From Pseudomonas sp. SID14000 (GTDB lineage: Bacteria > Pseudomonadota > Gammaproteobacteria > Pseudomonadales > Pseudomonadaceae), in assembly GCF_002165135.1 (NCBI RefSeq), contig NZ_NFZQ01000016.1:1-64000 (forward strand): 64,000 bases of DNA, written 5' to 3'. The number at the start of each line of letters is the position of its first letter. Position 1 is the first letter of the stretch. Of the stretch, positions 28,738-37,787 are shown one piece after another. The translations under genes and the position numbers were made by a program. The notes under the pieces were generated by a model. The model was not told where the DNA came from. It saw only the letters and a list, made by a program, of their open reading frames with translations, and ran no database searches.

Positions 28738-29760
28738 TCAATCGGCAGCAGCGCCGTGCATGTGCTGGGCACGACGCTGGCCCGGGTTGCAACCGAACCA
28801 CTTGTGCGCGGCCTTGTAGAGCGCGCTGCTGTCGGCAAAGCCCAGGCGCTCGGCAATTTCAGCCATGCTCAGGTCCGCCTGGCTCAACCAGGTGTCCGCC
28901 AGTTCGCGCCGTACGCTGTCCTTGAGCCCGTGGTAGGTCTGCCCCTCATCGGCCAGGCGCCGGCGCAACGTGGCCGGTGAAACGCCCAGGCGCCGGGCGC
29001 AAGCATCGCTGTCTGGCCAGCTGGCAGGTTCCAGGCCCAGCAGATCACCGCGAATACGCAGTCCAAGGCTGGCCGGGTCGCGGTACTTCACCAGGATATT
29101 GCCCGGCGCCTGGGCGAGAAAACGCTGCAGTTGCGCCTCACTGCGCCTGAGGGGCTGGTCCAGGCTCTGCGGGGCGATCACCAGGCGTGTCAGGGGGCGG
29201 TCGAAGTGCAGGTTACGGGTGAACATCACTCGGTAATCGTCGCAAAACGGCGGCGGGCCGCAGCGCAGGTCGATCGCCAGGATGGGTATGCGTCGGCCGG
29301 CCAGCCAGCACGCCACGCCGTGCACGATCATCCAGAACGTGAAGTAGGTAAATGCGCGGCGCGGCAGGTCGCGGGGCTCGTTGAGGACGATCTCGGCCAT
29401 GTCCGGCTGGCGCACCAGCCCGGGGTGCAAGTCTTCAAGCATCAGCGAAAGAAACGCCAGCATGGTTTCCAGACCTTGGCCCACGGTCGGCTGGGCCATG
29501 GCCGCGCGGCACATGAAAGCCAGGCTGCCCGAGCGAAGGCCACGCGGGTCCATTGCAAAGAACTCGTCATTGCAACGCCGTGCCAACAGACGCCAGAGCC
29601 GTGCATAGGCCTGGGCGCTCACCCTCGCTTCAGGCCGGCGCAACTGCTCCGGATCGATGCCGGCGCGGGCCAGCAGACCGGCATCGGGTTCGCCCGCCGG
29701 GCACGTCTGCAACAAGGCCTCACGCACCAGTTGCATGGAGATAGTGTCTTTTTCACGCAT
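28738..29760 (-). CDS. AraC family regulator (arabinose-binding-like N-terminal domain)
   Basis: A 340-residue protein with the N-terminal domain typical of OruR/ArgR-like AraC regulators and a C-terminal double helix-turn-helix (LGVSPATLRRRLADEGQTY, then MAEIAERLGFADSSALYKAAHKWFG). The effector is unknown. The ATG at 29760 is seven bases after the stop of the LysR gene, with AGGA upstream, so the two regulators are cotranscribed. It precedes the large NEL-type gene by 87 bp on the same strand and may control it. Confidence 0.85.
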   Translation of the reverse strand: MREKDTISMQLVREALLQTCPAGEPDAGLLARAGIDPEQLRRPEARVSAQAYARLWRLLARRCNDEFFAMDPRGLRSGSLAFMCRAAMAQPTVGQGLETMLAFLSLMLEDLHPGLVRQPDMAEIVLNEPRDLPRRAFTYFTFWMIVHGVACWLAGRRIPILAIDLRCGPPPFCDDYRVMFTRNLHFDRPLTRLVIAPQSLDQPLRRSEAQLQRFLAQAPGNILVKYRDPASLGLRIRGDLLGLEPASWPDSDACARRLGVSPATLRRRLADEGQTYHGLKDSVRRELADTWLSQADLSMAEIAERLGFADSSALYKAAHKWFGCNPGQRRAQHMHGAAAD

Positions 29761-29767
29761 TGAAGCT

Positions 29768-30652
29768 TCAGTCCTTGTCTTCACCGCTGGACGAACAGCC
29801 GGCCAACCCCAGAAACGCCTGGATCAGGCGCAACTCCCGGCGACGCTCCAGGCAACCGACCCAGTGCTGGTTGATCAGGCCGGCACCTGCCAGAGGGAGT
29901 GCTACCACGCGCGGGTCATGGGCGACTTCGGTGGAGGATACAACACCAATACCCAGTTCCGCGGCAACTGCCTCAGTCACTGCTTCCCGGCTGTCGAGCT
30001 CCAGCAACACCCGCGGTTGCACACCCGCCCTCAGGCATGCCTTGTCGAAGGTACGACGAGTGGTGGAGCTGGGTTCGCGCAGCACCATTACCTGCTGGTG
30101 CAAGTCGGCCAGTGCCACATTCGCTCCGCTTCCTGCCCAGGCATGTCCCGCTGGCACCAGGGCGCACAACCGGGATTCACAGAGCTTCTGCAGGTACAGC
30201 CCCTTGCGTGGTTCGGTCTCGGTCAGGACAGCGACGTCGGCGTGCTCGCCCAGCAACGCAGCGAGCGTTTCCTGGGCATTGCCCAGGCGCAGGTTCACGG
30301 TGATGCCTGGGTAACGTTCCCGCAGTACAGCCAGCATCGGCATGACCCGGTGCGGGCCATCGGCGGCCACCTCGAGGCGCCCGGTAAGCAACTGGCGGTT
30401 GGCTTCAAGCATGGCCTGCGCCTCTTCGGCCAGGCCGAACATGGCGCGGGTGATGGCCGCCAGGCGGGTGCCCTCTTCGGTCAACTCCACCCGCCGCGCG
30501 GTACGTCGCAGCAAGGTGATCTGGTAGTGCTCCTCCAGCGCCTTGACATGCCCGGTCACCGCCGGCTGGCTGATGAACAGGCGTGCGGCGGCACGGGTGA
30601 AACTGCCTTCCCGGGCCACGGCATCGAAGGCACGCAACTGGAACAGGTTCAT
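29768..30652 (-). CDS. LysR family regulator, probably of phnW-phnX
   Basis: A 294-residue LysR-type protein: winged helix-turn-helix in residues 1-60 (SFTRAAARLFISQPAVTGHVKALEE) and a periplasmic-binding-like effector domain (about 90-290). It diverges from phnW across 112 bp, so it is likely the activator of 2-aminoethylphosphonate breakdown. A TTAT-N7-ATAA inverted repeat lies 16 bp before its own start. It is followed at 7 bp by the AraC gene, an unusual tandem of regulators. Confidence 0.87.
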   Translation of the reverse strand: MNLFQLRAFDAVAREGSFTRAAARLFISQPAVTGHVKALEEHYQITLLRRTARRVELTEEGTRLAAITRAMFGLAEEAQAMLEANRQLLTGRLEVAADGPHRVMPMLAVLRERYPGITVNLRLGNAQETLAALLGEHADVAVLTETEPRKGLYLQKLCESRLCALVPAGHAWAGSGANVALADLHQQVMVLREPSSTTRRTFDKACLRAGVQPRVLLELDSREAVTEAVAAELGIGVVSSTEVAHDPRVVALPLAGAGLINQHWVGCLERRRELRLIQAFLGLAGCSSSGEDKD

Positions 30653-30667
30653 ATTTATCGGCCTGAC

Positions 30668-30682
30668 TTATAACTGGGATAA
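30668..30682. promoter_or_regulatory. candidate LysR-type binding site
   Basis: TTATAACTGGGATAA contains inverted TTAT/ATAA arms and has the T-N11-A form expected for LysR regulators. It lies in the lysR-phnW divergent gap, close to the lysR start, which suits autoregulation; inferred from form and position only. Confidence 0.35.
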
Positions 30683-30764
30683 CAACAAACAATTTGATTG
30701 ATGACAGCGCCAATTGCAACCTAGGCCCCGTAGTTTCAGCCCACCGCTTGTGAGGAATAACGGA

Positions 30765-31871
30765 ATGAGCAACGCCCCGATTCTGCTGACCCCTGGTCCC
30801 CTGACCACATCAATCCGCACCCGCCAAGCCATGCTGGTGGACTGGGGCTCCTGGGACCGCGACTTCAACCAACTGACCGCCAGTGTCTGCGAGCAACTGC
30901 TGGCGATCATCGACGGCAACGCCAGCCACCATTGCGTGCCCCTGCAAGGCAGCGGCACCTTCGCCGTGGAGGCGGCCATCGGTACCCTGGTGCCGCGTGA
31001 CGGCAAGGTCCTGGTGCTGATCAATGGCGCATATGGCCAGCGTCTGGCGAAGATCTGCAAGGTGCTGGGCCGCGCCTACAGCACCTTCGAAACCGCCGAA
31101 GACCAGCCGACCACCGCCGCCGACGTCGACCGCCTGCTGGCCGCCGACCCGGCCATCACCCATGTCGCGCTGATCCACTGCGAAACCAGCACCGGTATCC
31201 TCAACCCGCTGCCGGAGATCGCCCAGGTGGTCAAAGGACACGGCAAGCGCCTGATCATCGATGCCATGAGCTCGTTCGGCGCACTGCCGATCGATGCCCG
31301 CAAAATCCCTTTCGAGGCGCTGATCGCCGCCTCCGGCAAGTGCCTGGAAGGCGTACCTGGCATGGGCTTCGTATTCGCCGAGAAAACCGCCCTGGCAGCC
31401 GCCGAAGGTAATGCCCACTCGTTGGCGATGGACCTGCACGACCAGCACACCTACATGGCCAAGACCGGCCAGTGGCGCTTCACCCCGCCGACCCATGTGG
31501 TCGCCGCCCTGCACGAGGCACTGCAGCAGTACAACGAGGAAGGGGGACTGCCGGCACGCCACCAGCGCTACGCCGACAACTGCAAGACCCTGCTCGACGG
31601 CATGGCCGCCCTCGGCCTGCGCAGCTTCCTGCCCGCCGGGATCCAGGCGCCGATCATCGTCACCTTCCACGCACCGAAGGATGCCCGCTACCAGTTCAAG
31701 GACTTCTACGAACGGGTCAAGGCCAAGGGCTTCATCCTTTACCCAGGCAAGCTGACCCAGGTGGAAACCTTCCGTGTCGGCTGCATCGGTGTGGTCGGAG
31801 CGGATGGCATGCAGGCCGCCGTGAATGCCGTGGCCGAGGTGCTGCGGGAAATGGAAGTGCTGGACATCTGA
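30765..31871 (+). CDS. phnW: 2-aminoethylphosphonate:pyruvate aminotransferase
   Basis: A 368-residue class V PLP aminotransferase. It opens with LLTPGPLTTS, and Lys192 in AASGKCLEGVPGMGF is the Schiff-base lysine. It converts 2-aminoethylphosphonate and pyruvate to phosphonoacetaldehyde and alanine. Length matches characterised PhnW. The ATG at 30765 has GAGG ten bases upstream. phnX follows after 34 bp, completing the pathway. Confidence 0.95.
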   Translation: MSNAPILLTPGPLTTSIRTRQAMLVDWGSWDRDFNQLTASVCEQLLAIIDGNASHHCVPLQGSGTFAVEAAIGTLVPRDGKVLVLINGAYGQRLAKICKVLGRAYSTFETAEDQPTTAADVDRLLAADPAITHVALIHCETSTGILNPLPEIAQVVKGHGKRLIIDAMSSFGALPIDARKIPFEALIAASGKCLEGVPGMGFVFAEKTALAAAEGNAHSLAMDLHDQHTYMAKTGQWRFTPPTHVVAALHEALQQYNEEGGLPARHQRYADNCKTLLDGMAALGLRSFLPAGIQAPIIVTFHAPKDARYQFKDFYERVKAKGFILYPGKLTQVETFRVGCIGVVGADGMQAAVNAVAEVLREMEVLDI

Positions 31872-31905
31872 CCCTTTGCCCACCCTATTTCAGGAACAAG
31901 CGCAC

Positions 31906-32733
31906 ATGAACTACAGCAACCCCACCCAGCTGCAAGCCGCCATCCTCGACTGGGCCGGCACCGTAGTCGACTTCGGCTCCTTCGCCCCCACCCAGATCTT
32001 TGTCGAAGCCTTCGCCGAATTCGATGTGCAGGTGTCCATCGAAGAAGCCCGCGGCCCGATGGGCATGGGCAAGTGGGACCACATCCGTACCCTGTGCGAT
32101 GTGCCGGAAATTGCCGAGCGTTACCGCAAGGTGTTCGGCCGCACTCCGACCGACGATGATGTCACCGCCATCTACAACCGCTTCATGCCCCTGCAGATCG
32201 AGAAGATCGCTGTACACTCGGCGCTGATCCCTGGCGCCCTCGACACCCTCACCGGGCTGCGCCAGGACGGCCTGAAGATCGGCTCGTGCTCGGGCTACCC
32301 GAAGGTGGTGATGGACAAGGTGGTGGCGCTGGCCGCGCAGAATGGCTACGTGGCCGATCATGTGGTGGCCACCGACGAAACCCCGAACGGCCGCCCATGG
32401 CCGGCCCAGGCCCTGGCCAACGTGATCGCGCTGGGTATCGACGATGTGGCCGCCTGCGTGAAAGTCGACGACACCGCGCCGGGTATTCTCGAAGGCCGCC
32501 GCGCCGGCATGTGGACCGTGGCCCTGGTGTGCTCGGGCAATGCCCTGGGGCTGACCTGGGAAGGCTACCGCGCACTCAGCGCCGAGAGGCTGGAGAGCGA
32601 GCGCCAGCGCATCCACGCGCTGTTCGCCGGCAGCCGTCCGCACTACCTGATCGACACCATCAACGAACTGCCCGAAGTGATCGCCGACATCAACCGGCGC
32701 CTGGCCAAGGGCGAGATGCCGCAAGCCTCCTGA
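31906..32733 (+). CDS. phnX: phosphonoacetaldehyde hydrolase (phosphonatase)
   Basis: A 275-residue HAD-superfamily enzyme. The nucleophile is Asp15 (ILDWAGTVVD) and the Schiff-base lysine is Lys56 in GPMGMGKWDHIR, a feature unique to phosphonatase among HAD enzymes. It cleaves phosphonoacetaldehyde to acetaldehyde and phosphate. The start at 31906 is preceded by AGGAAC. A terminator follows directly, so phnW-phnX form a complete operon for phosphonate use. Confidence 0.95.
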   Translation: MNYSNPTQLQAAILDWAGTVVDFGSFAPTQIFVEAFAEFDVQVSIEEARGPMGMGKWDHIRTLCDVPEIAERYRKVFGRTPTDDDVTAIYNRFMPLQIEKIAVHSALIPGALDTLTGLRQDGLKIGSCSGYPKVVMDKVVALAAQNGYVADHVVATDETPNGRPWPAQALANVIALGIDDVAACVKVDDTAPGILEGRRAGMWTVALVCSGNALGLTWEGYRALSAERLESERQRIHALFAGSRPHYLIDTINELPEVIADINRRLAKGEMPQAS

Positions 32734-32742
32734 GCCGGCATT

Positions 32743-32765
32743 GGGGCCGCTTTGCGGCCCCTTGT
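32743..32765 (+). terminator. phnWX terminator
   Basis: An 8-bp GC stem (ggggccgc / gcggcccc) with a three-base loop at 32743-32761 is followed by TTGTT. The hairpin also resembles the head of REP units in this genome, so it may be a REP-derived terminator. Confidence 0.7.
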
Positions 32766-32857
32766 TCTGGGTTGCGATCTGGCCCGGATCTGTACATTGA
32801 GTTGCCGCTGCAATTGCCAAAACATGGGCCCTCCCCATCCTGAGATGCCCAGCCCCA

Positions 32858-33673
32858 ATGAGCACACATACCCGCACCCGCCGCCTGACAATCCCGCAAC
32901 TGGTGGCCATGAAAGGCCAGCAGAAGATCGTTTCGCTGACCGCCTACTCCAGCACTATCGCTCAAGTGATCGACCCGCTGGTCGACTTCATCCTGGTCGG
33001 CGACTCCACGGCCATGGTCGGCTACGGTCGACCGTCCACCCTGGGCATGCGCCTGGACGAGACCATCGCCCATACCCGCGCCGTGGTCGACAGCACCCGC
33101 CTGGCCTGCGTGATCGCCGACATGCCGTTCGGCAGCTACCAGGAATCCCATGAGCAGGCGTTTCGCAATTGCGCCCAGGTACTGGCCAGCAGCGGCTGCG
33201 ATGCCGTCAAGCTGGAGGCCAACCAGGCGTTGGCGAGCACCATCGAGTTCCTGGTCGCCCGTGGCATCCCGGTAATGGCGCACATCGGTCTGATGCCGCA
33301 GTTCGTCAATGCCATGGGTGGTTACAAGGCCCAGGGGATGAGTGAGGACAGTGCTGCTACGCTACGGGCCGACGCGCAGGCCAACCTGCACGCTGGCGCT
33401 TTCAGCCTGTTGCTCGAAGGCGTGGCCGAGCCAGTGGCCCGCGCCATCACCGAAGCCAGCGCCAAACCGACCATTGGTATTGGCGCCTCACCCACCTGCG
33501 ATGGCCAGGTGCTGGTGACCGAAGACCTGTTAGGTCTGGGCAGCGCTCATGTACCGCGCTTCGTCAAGCAGTATGCCGACGTCGGCCGGGTAATCCGCGA
33601 GGCCTGCGGCCGCTATGCGCAGGAAGTACGCAACGGCACGTTTCCAACGTTGCAACACTGCTACGGCGTGTGA
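32858..33673 (+). CDS. PanB-like ketopantoate hydroxymethyltransferase paralogue
   Basis: A 271-residue protein of the PanB family (phosphoenolpyruvate/isocitrate-lyase fold). Family features are present: MKGQQKIVSLTAY at the start, LVGDS with the metal-binding Asp, ADMPFGSY, and KLEA with the active-site region; catalytic Glu equivalents lie near LEGV. However, the usual LGMVLQGH stretch after VGDS reads TAMVGYGR, so substrate preference may differ from ketoisovalerate. It follows phnX on the same strand after a terminator and 90 bp. It may be a second PanB or a related aldolase; the biosynthetic panB-panC pair is not here. The stop overlaps the convergent MocR stop by 13 bp. Confidence 0.75.
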   Translation: MSTHTRTRRLTIPQLVAMKGQQKIVSLTAYSSTIAQVIDPLVDFILVGDSTAMVGYGRPSTLGMRLDETIAHTRAVVDSTRLACVIADMPFGSYQESHEQAFRNCAQVLASSGCDAVKLEANQALASTIEFLVARGIPVMAHIGLMPQFVNAMGGYKAQGMSEDSAATLRADAQANLHAGAFSLLLEGVAEPVARAITEASAKPTIGIGASPTCDGQVLVTEDLLGLGSAHVPRFVKQYADVGRVIREACGRYAQEVRNGTFPTLQHCYGV

Positions 33674-35067
33674 GCTTCGTCCTGGATGGCCTTGACCAGG
33701 CATCGCAGCGCCAGGGCAATATCCTTGCTCCAGTCCACGCTACAGCAAAGCCGCAGGTGGCTGCGCCAAAGGCCGCACTGGCTGAAGATTTCGCCGGGGG
33801 CAATGACAATGCGCTGCGCCAGCAACCGGGCGAAGACCCGGCGCATGTCCACCGGGCGGGTCGCCTGCAACCACAGGCTGGCCCCGCCCTGCGGCTCGAC
33901 GATATGCAGGTGGCCCTGGCCGTGGGCTTGCACGAGCGCCGCCATCTGCTGCAGACGTTCTTGCAGCATGGGCCGCAAACGCTGTAGATGCTGCTCAAGG
34001 CGGCGCGAAGTGAACAACCTGGCGATCGCTCGCTGGCGAATGGGTGAAAGTCGGAAGGCGCGCTCAAGAAACAGCTGCTGCAAGCGTTCGGCATGATGCC
34101 GGCATAGCAGATAGCCAAAGGGCGCCTCCGCCCCCATCAGTTTGTCAAAGGTAGAGAACACCAGCAGCCGGTCAGGGTCGGCGAAGTCACGGTAACGCGG
34201 CGCTGCCGGATGGAAACACAACTCGCCGTAGGCATCGTTTTCGAAAAGCCACGCATTGCACCCGGCCAGCCAGTGGCAGATCTGCTGCTTGTCTGCCGCC
34301 GGCATCAGCCCACCTTGTGGCACATTGGCCACCGACGACAGCACGGCCAGGCGAACCGGTTGATCACACAGCAACTGGTGAAATTGCTGCAGGTCGAAAC
34401 GCCCGTCTTCACCCAATGGCACTTCAATGATGGTCATGCCTGCCGCCTGCAACTGCCGCAATACCGCCCAGTTGCACGGCGACTCCACCAGCGCCACCTG
34501 GCCCTCGAGGCCCAGGGCGCGCAATGCCAATTCAAGGACGCTGCGCAGGTCTGCACCGATGAACACCTGGTTGGCCTGCCAGTAGTGCTGCGCCGAATGG
34601 GTGTAGCGGTCGGCCAGCACGCTGCGCAGCTCCGGCTCACCGAACGGTTGGTACAGGGGGGTCTGTGCACGTGGGTACTGGCGCGCCAGTTCGCGCTCGA
34701 TCATCAGCAGTGGCTGCTCCAGCGACAGCAGCATGGCTGGCGCATCACTGCCCAGGGCGAGCATACCCGGCTGACGGGCGCTGGCGAATACCGTGTCAAG
34801 CAGGCTCGGGGAATGCCCGCGCAATGCAGGTGGGCGAGTGCGGGTGAAATAGCCCAGCTTGGGCCGTGCATACACCCGCCCTTCATCTTCGAGCAGCGCA
34901 TAGGCGTACTTGGTGCTGGACACCGAAACGCTCAGGCGCTGGGCCAGCTCGCGCAGCGACGGCAGGCGTTGTTCCACGTCGCATGGGGCTGCCTCGATAC
35001 GCTCCAGCAGGTAGCGGTAGACCGCTTGGTAGGTGTATTCGGGGTTGTTGTTCGGGCTGTTTTCCAT
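33661..35067 (-). CDS. MocR-type regulator (GntR HTH fused to aminotransferase domain)
   Basis: A 468-residue protein. An N-terminal GntR winged helix (about residues 10-75, PSLRELAQRLSVSVSSTKYAYALLEDEG) is joined to a class I aminotransferase-like domain. That domain carries FENDAYGELCF (PLP-contacting Asp) and a FSTFDKLMGAEAPFGYLL region with the probable PLP lysine. MocR regulators sense amino compounds or pyridoxal phosphate. The start at 35067 was chosen for the MENSP N-terminus, just after a possible upstream ATG-less extension. Convergent with the PanB-like gene by 13 bp; its target is not evident from the context. Confidence 0.88.
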   Translation of the reverse strand: MENSPNNNPEYTYQAVYRYLLERIEAAPCDVEQRLPSLRELAQRLSVSVSSTKYAYALLEDEGRVYARPKLGYFTRTRPPALRGHSPSLLDTVFASARQPGMLALGSDAPAMLLSLEQPLLMIERELARQYPRAQTPLYQPFGEPELRSVLADRYTHSAQHYWQANQVFIGADLRSVLELALRALGLEGQVALVESPCNWAVLRQLQAAGMTIIEVPLGEDGRFDLQQFHQLLCDQPVRLAVLSSVANVPQGGLMPAADKQQICHWLAGCNAWLFENDAYGELCFHPAAPRYRDFADPDRLLVFSTFDKLMGAEAPFGYLLCRHHAERLQQLFLERAFRLSPIRQRAIARLFTSRRLEQHLQRLRPMLQERLQQMAALVQAHGQGHLHIVEPQGGASLWLQATRPVDMRRVFARLLAQRIVIAPGEIFSQCGLWRSHLRLCCSVDWSKDIALALRCLVKAIQDEAHTP

Positions 35068-35148
35068 AACCTGATCTATACACGGCTTTTTGTAGGCGCG
35101 ACACAAGGCCGAGCCTACACTGAACCCGACAAGCCCGCCGGTAAAACC

Positions 35149-36213
35149 CTACTGTGGCAACTGCACCTGCGGCTTGGTCGCGGCAAAGATCGCCCAGCTG
35201 GACATGAACAGCGCCGCGATCAACGGCCCGATGACGAAACCGTTGAGCCCGAACACTGCCAGCCCGCCCAAGGTCGATACCAGGATCAGGTAGTCCGGCA
35301 TGCGCGTATCCTTACCCACCAGGATCGGCCGCAGCAGGTTGTCCACCAGGCCGATCACCAGTACCCCGAACGCCGTCAGGATCACCCCCGGCAATATCGC
35401 CCCGGTCAGCAGGAAGTACGCCGCCACCGGCGCCCATACGATCCCCGCCCCCACCGCCGGCAACAGTGACAGAAACGCCATCAGCACCGCCCACACCAGC
35501 GCACTGGGAATATCCAGCACCCAGAAGATGAACCCGCCCAGCGCCCCCTGGGTAATGGCCACCAGCACATTGCCTTTCACCGTCGCCCGCACCACACGGT
35601 TGAACTTCAGCTGTAGACGGCGCTTCTGGTGCTCGGGCAACGGCACCGCCAGACGCACCCGCCGGGCCACCTCCGCACCTTCGCGCAGGAAGAAGAACAA
35701 CAGGTACAGCATGACGAAGAAGCTGACCATGAACTGGAAGGTGTCCTGCCCGAAGTTGAACGCCTGGCTGGCCAGCACCTGGCTGCCCTGGGTAGCCCAC
35801 TTGCTGATCTTGTCGCGCAGCCCGTCGAGGTTGCCCATGCCCATGCTGTCCAGGCCCTGCTGGGCAAACGCCGGAAGCATGTCCTTGCCGCGCTCGACAT
35901 AACCGGCAATATCCAGCTCCCCGTGCTCGATGCGCTGGTACAGCGTGGCGCCCTCCTGCACCAGCAGCGCGCTGGTGATGATCACCGGCAAGATCGCCAC
36001 CAGCAGGCATACCAGCAAGGTGGTAGCTGCGGCCAGGTTGCGCCGGCGGCCGAAACGCAGCAGCAGGTGACGCTGCAGCGGAGCGAACAGGATGCCAAGT
36101 ATCACCGCCCAGAAGATCGCACCGTAGTAAGGCAGCAGAATCCACACGAATGCGATGGTCACCAGCGCCAGGAGCACTGCCAGGGCTCTGTTCTGTAAAG
36201 CGGCTTCGTTCAT
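35149..36213 (-). CDS. AI-2E family permease
   Basis: A 354-residue inner-membrane protein with about eight helices. The family's first helix pair (LALVTIAFVWILLPYYGAIFWAVILGILFAPLQRHL) and the C-terminal GLVDNLLRPILVG segment are clear. Members include TqsA-like autoinducer-2 exporters and Na+/H+ antiporter-like proteins, so the substrate is open. The start at 36213 removes 63 unlikely residues. It diverges from trhP across 133 bp that contain an ANR-like site. Confidence 0.88.
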   Translation of the reverse strand: MNEAALQNRALAVLLALVTIAFVWILLPYYGAIFWAVILGILFAPLQRHLLLRFGRRRNLAAATTLLVCLLVAILPVIITSALLVQEGATLYQRIEHGELDIAGYVERGKDMLPAFAQQGLDSMGMGNLDGLRDKISKWATQGSQVLASQAFNFGQDTFQFMVSFFVMLYLLFFFLREGAEVARRVRLAVPLPEHQKRRLQLKFNRVVRATVKGNVLVAITQGALGGFIFWVLDIPSALVWAVLMAFLSLLPAVGAGIVWAPVAAYFLLTGAILPGVILTAFGVLVIGLVDNLLRPILVGKDTRMPDYLILVSTLGGLAVFGLNGFVIGPLIAALFMSSWAIFAATKPQVQLPQ

Positions 36214-36279
36214 CGCATGTCCTCGAGTGGCTTCTGGGATATTAGTGCGCGCCGCCTGGGTAAAAGTGCCACGCTTTAC

Positions 36280-36321
36280 TTGATGCAAATCAATACGCGC
36301 CGTGTCTGCCAGCACTAGCAT
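36280..36321 (+). promoter_or_regulatory. ANR/FNR-dependent promoter of trhP (predicted)
   Basis: TTGATGCAAATCAA (36280-36293) is a perfect match to the FNR/ANR consensus TTGAT-N4-ATCAA. A -10-like TAGCAT starts at 36316, 22 bp after the box, which is the exact spacing of class II FNR promoters (box centred at -41.5, start near 36328). The trhP start codon at 36347 would give a leader of about 20 bases. Confidence 0.7.
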
Positions 36322-36346
36322 CCGCGCCTTTTGCCCCGGTGCGCAC

Positions 36347-37681
36347 ATGAACCCTACCGCCAAGCCCGAACTGCTGGCCCCCGCCGGCACCCTCAAGACC
36401 ATGCGCTACGCCTTTGCCTATGGCGCCGACGCGGTCTACGCCGGCCAGCCGCGCTACAGCTTGCGGGTACGCAACAACGAGTTCGACCATGCCAACCTGG
36501 CCCTGGGTATCCAGGAGGCGCATGCCCTGGGCAAGCGCTTCTATGTGGTGGTCAACATTGCACCGCACAATGCCAAGCTCAAGACCTTCCTCAAGGACCT
36601 GGCGCCGGTGATCGAGATGGCGCCGGATGCGCTGATCATGTCCGACCCCGGCCTGATCATGCTGGTGCGCCAGCACTTCCCGCAGATGCCGGTGCACCTG
36701 TCGGTGCAGGCCAATACGGTCAACTGGGCCAGCGTGCAGTTCTGGCAGCAACTAGGCCTGAGCCGGGTGATCCTGTCGCGCGAGCTGTCGCTTGAAGAGA
36801 TCGAGGAAATCCGCCAACAGGTGCCGGACATGGAGTTGGAGGTGTTCGTCCACGGAGCCCTGTGCATGGCCTACTCCGGCCGCTGCCTGCTGTCGGGCTA
36901 CCTCAACAAGCGAGATGCCAACCAGGGCACCTGCACCAACGCCTGCCGCTGGAAATACGACGCCACCCCGGCTACCGAGAACGCCACCGGTGACATCGTG
37001 CGTGAGGTGCAACCTACCTTGGGCCTGGGTGCGCCGACCGAGCAGGTATTCCTGCTGCAGGAGAGCAACCGCCCCGGCACTGAAATGCCAGCGTTCGAGG
37101 ACGAACACGGCACCTACATCATGAACGCCAAGGACCTGCGCGCCATCCAGCACGTCGAGCGCCTGGCCGGCATGGGTGTGCACTCGCTGAAGATCGAAGG
37201 CCGCACCAAGTCGCATTTCTACTGCGCCCGCGCGGTGCAGTCGTATCGCCAGGCGATCGACGACGCAGTGGCCGGGCGGCCGTTCGACCGCACGCTGATG
37301 GACAACCTCGAGTCTCTGGCGCAACGCGGCTACACCGAAGGTTTCCTGCGCCGCCATGTGCACGACGAATACCAGAACTACCAGCGCGGCAACTCGGTCT
37401 CCGAACGCCAGCAGTTCGTCGGCGAACTGACCGGCCTGCGTGTCGACGGCCTGGCCGAGGTCAAGGTGAAGAACCGCTTCGCCGTGGGTGACCACCTGGA
37501 ACTGATGACCCCGCGCGGCAACTACCACTTCGACCTGCACCGCCTGTGCGACCGCCAGCAGCAGGCCATCGAGGTGGCGCCGGGTGACGGCCACGTGGTG
37601 TACCTGCCGATTCCGGAACAGGTCGCGCTCGACTACGCCCTGCTGATGCGCGATCTCAGCGACGACGAGGAGGTCAGCTGA
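36347..37681 (+). CDS. trhP: tRNA 5-hydroxyuridine modification protein TrhP (YegQ, U32 family)
   Basis: A 444-residue U32 'peptidase' family protein of the YegQ/TrhP group. TrhP is an iron-sulfur protein that, with prephenate, forms 5-hydroxyuridine at wobble position 34 of several tRNAs. The family's cysteine cluster is visible in YSGRCLLSGYLNKRDANQGTCTNACRW (about residues 170-200), and the HGALCMAYSG segment is diagnostic. Length is close to E. coli YegQ. The start at 36347 lacks a good Shine-Dalgarno sequence. A predicted ANR-controlled promoter precedes it, fitting an oxygen-independent modification route. Confidence 0.9.
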   Translation: MNPTAKPELLAPAGTLKTMRYAFAYGADAVYAGQPRYSLRVRNNEFDHANLALGIQEAHALGKRFYVVVNIAPHNAKLKTFLKDLAPVIEMAPDALIMSDPGLIMLVRQHFPQMPVHLSVQANTVNWASVQFWQQLGLSRVILSRELSLEEIEEIRQQVPDMELEVFVHGALCMAYSGRCLLSGYLNKRDANQGTCTNACRWKYDATPATENATGDIVREVQPTLGLGAPTEQVFLLQESNRPGTEMPAFEDEHGTYIMNAKDLRAIQHVERLAGMGVHSLKIEGRTKSHFYCARAVQSYRQAIDDAVAGRPFDRTLMDNLESLAQRGYTEGFLRRHVHDEYQNYQRGNSVSERQQFVGELTGLRVDGLAEVKVKNRFAVGDHLELMTPRGNYHFDLHRLCDRQQQAIEVAPGDGHVVYLPIPEQVALDYALLMRDLSDDEEVS

Positions 37682-37787
37682 CAATCCTGTAATGTGCACC
37701 TCAGCTACCTGACAGGTGCCAGCGGCGAACATCATTCAAGCCGCTTACGCTATGCTGCTGAACTACCGCTGGAAGGAGTGCTTCACC

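Noticed and set aside
32743..32765. Whether the hairpin after phnX is only a REP head
   Set aside because: Kept as a terminator because of the 8-bp GC stem plus TTGTT immediately after the operon; the full REP body is absent here.
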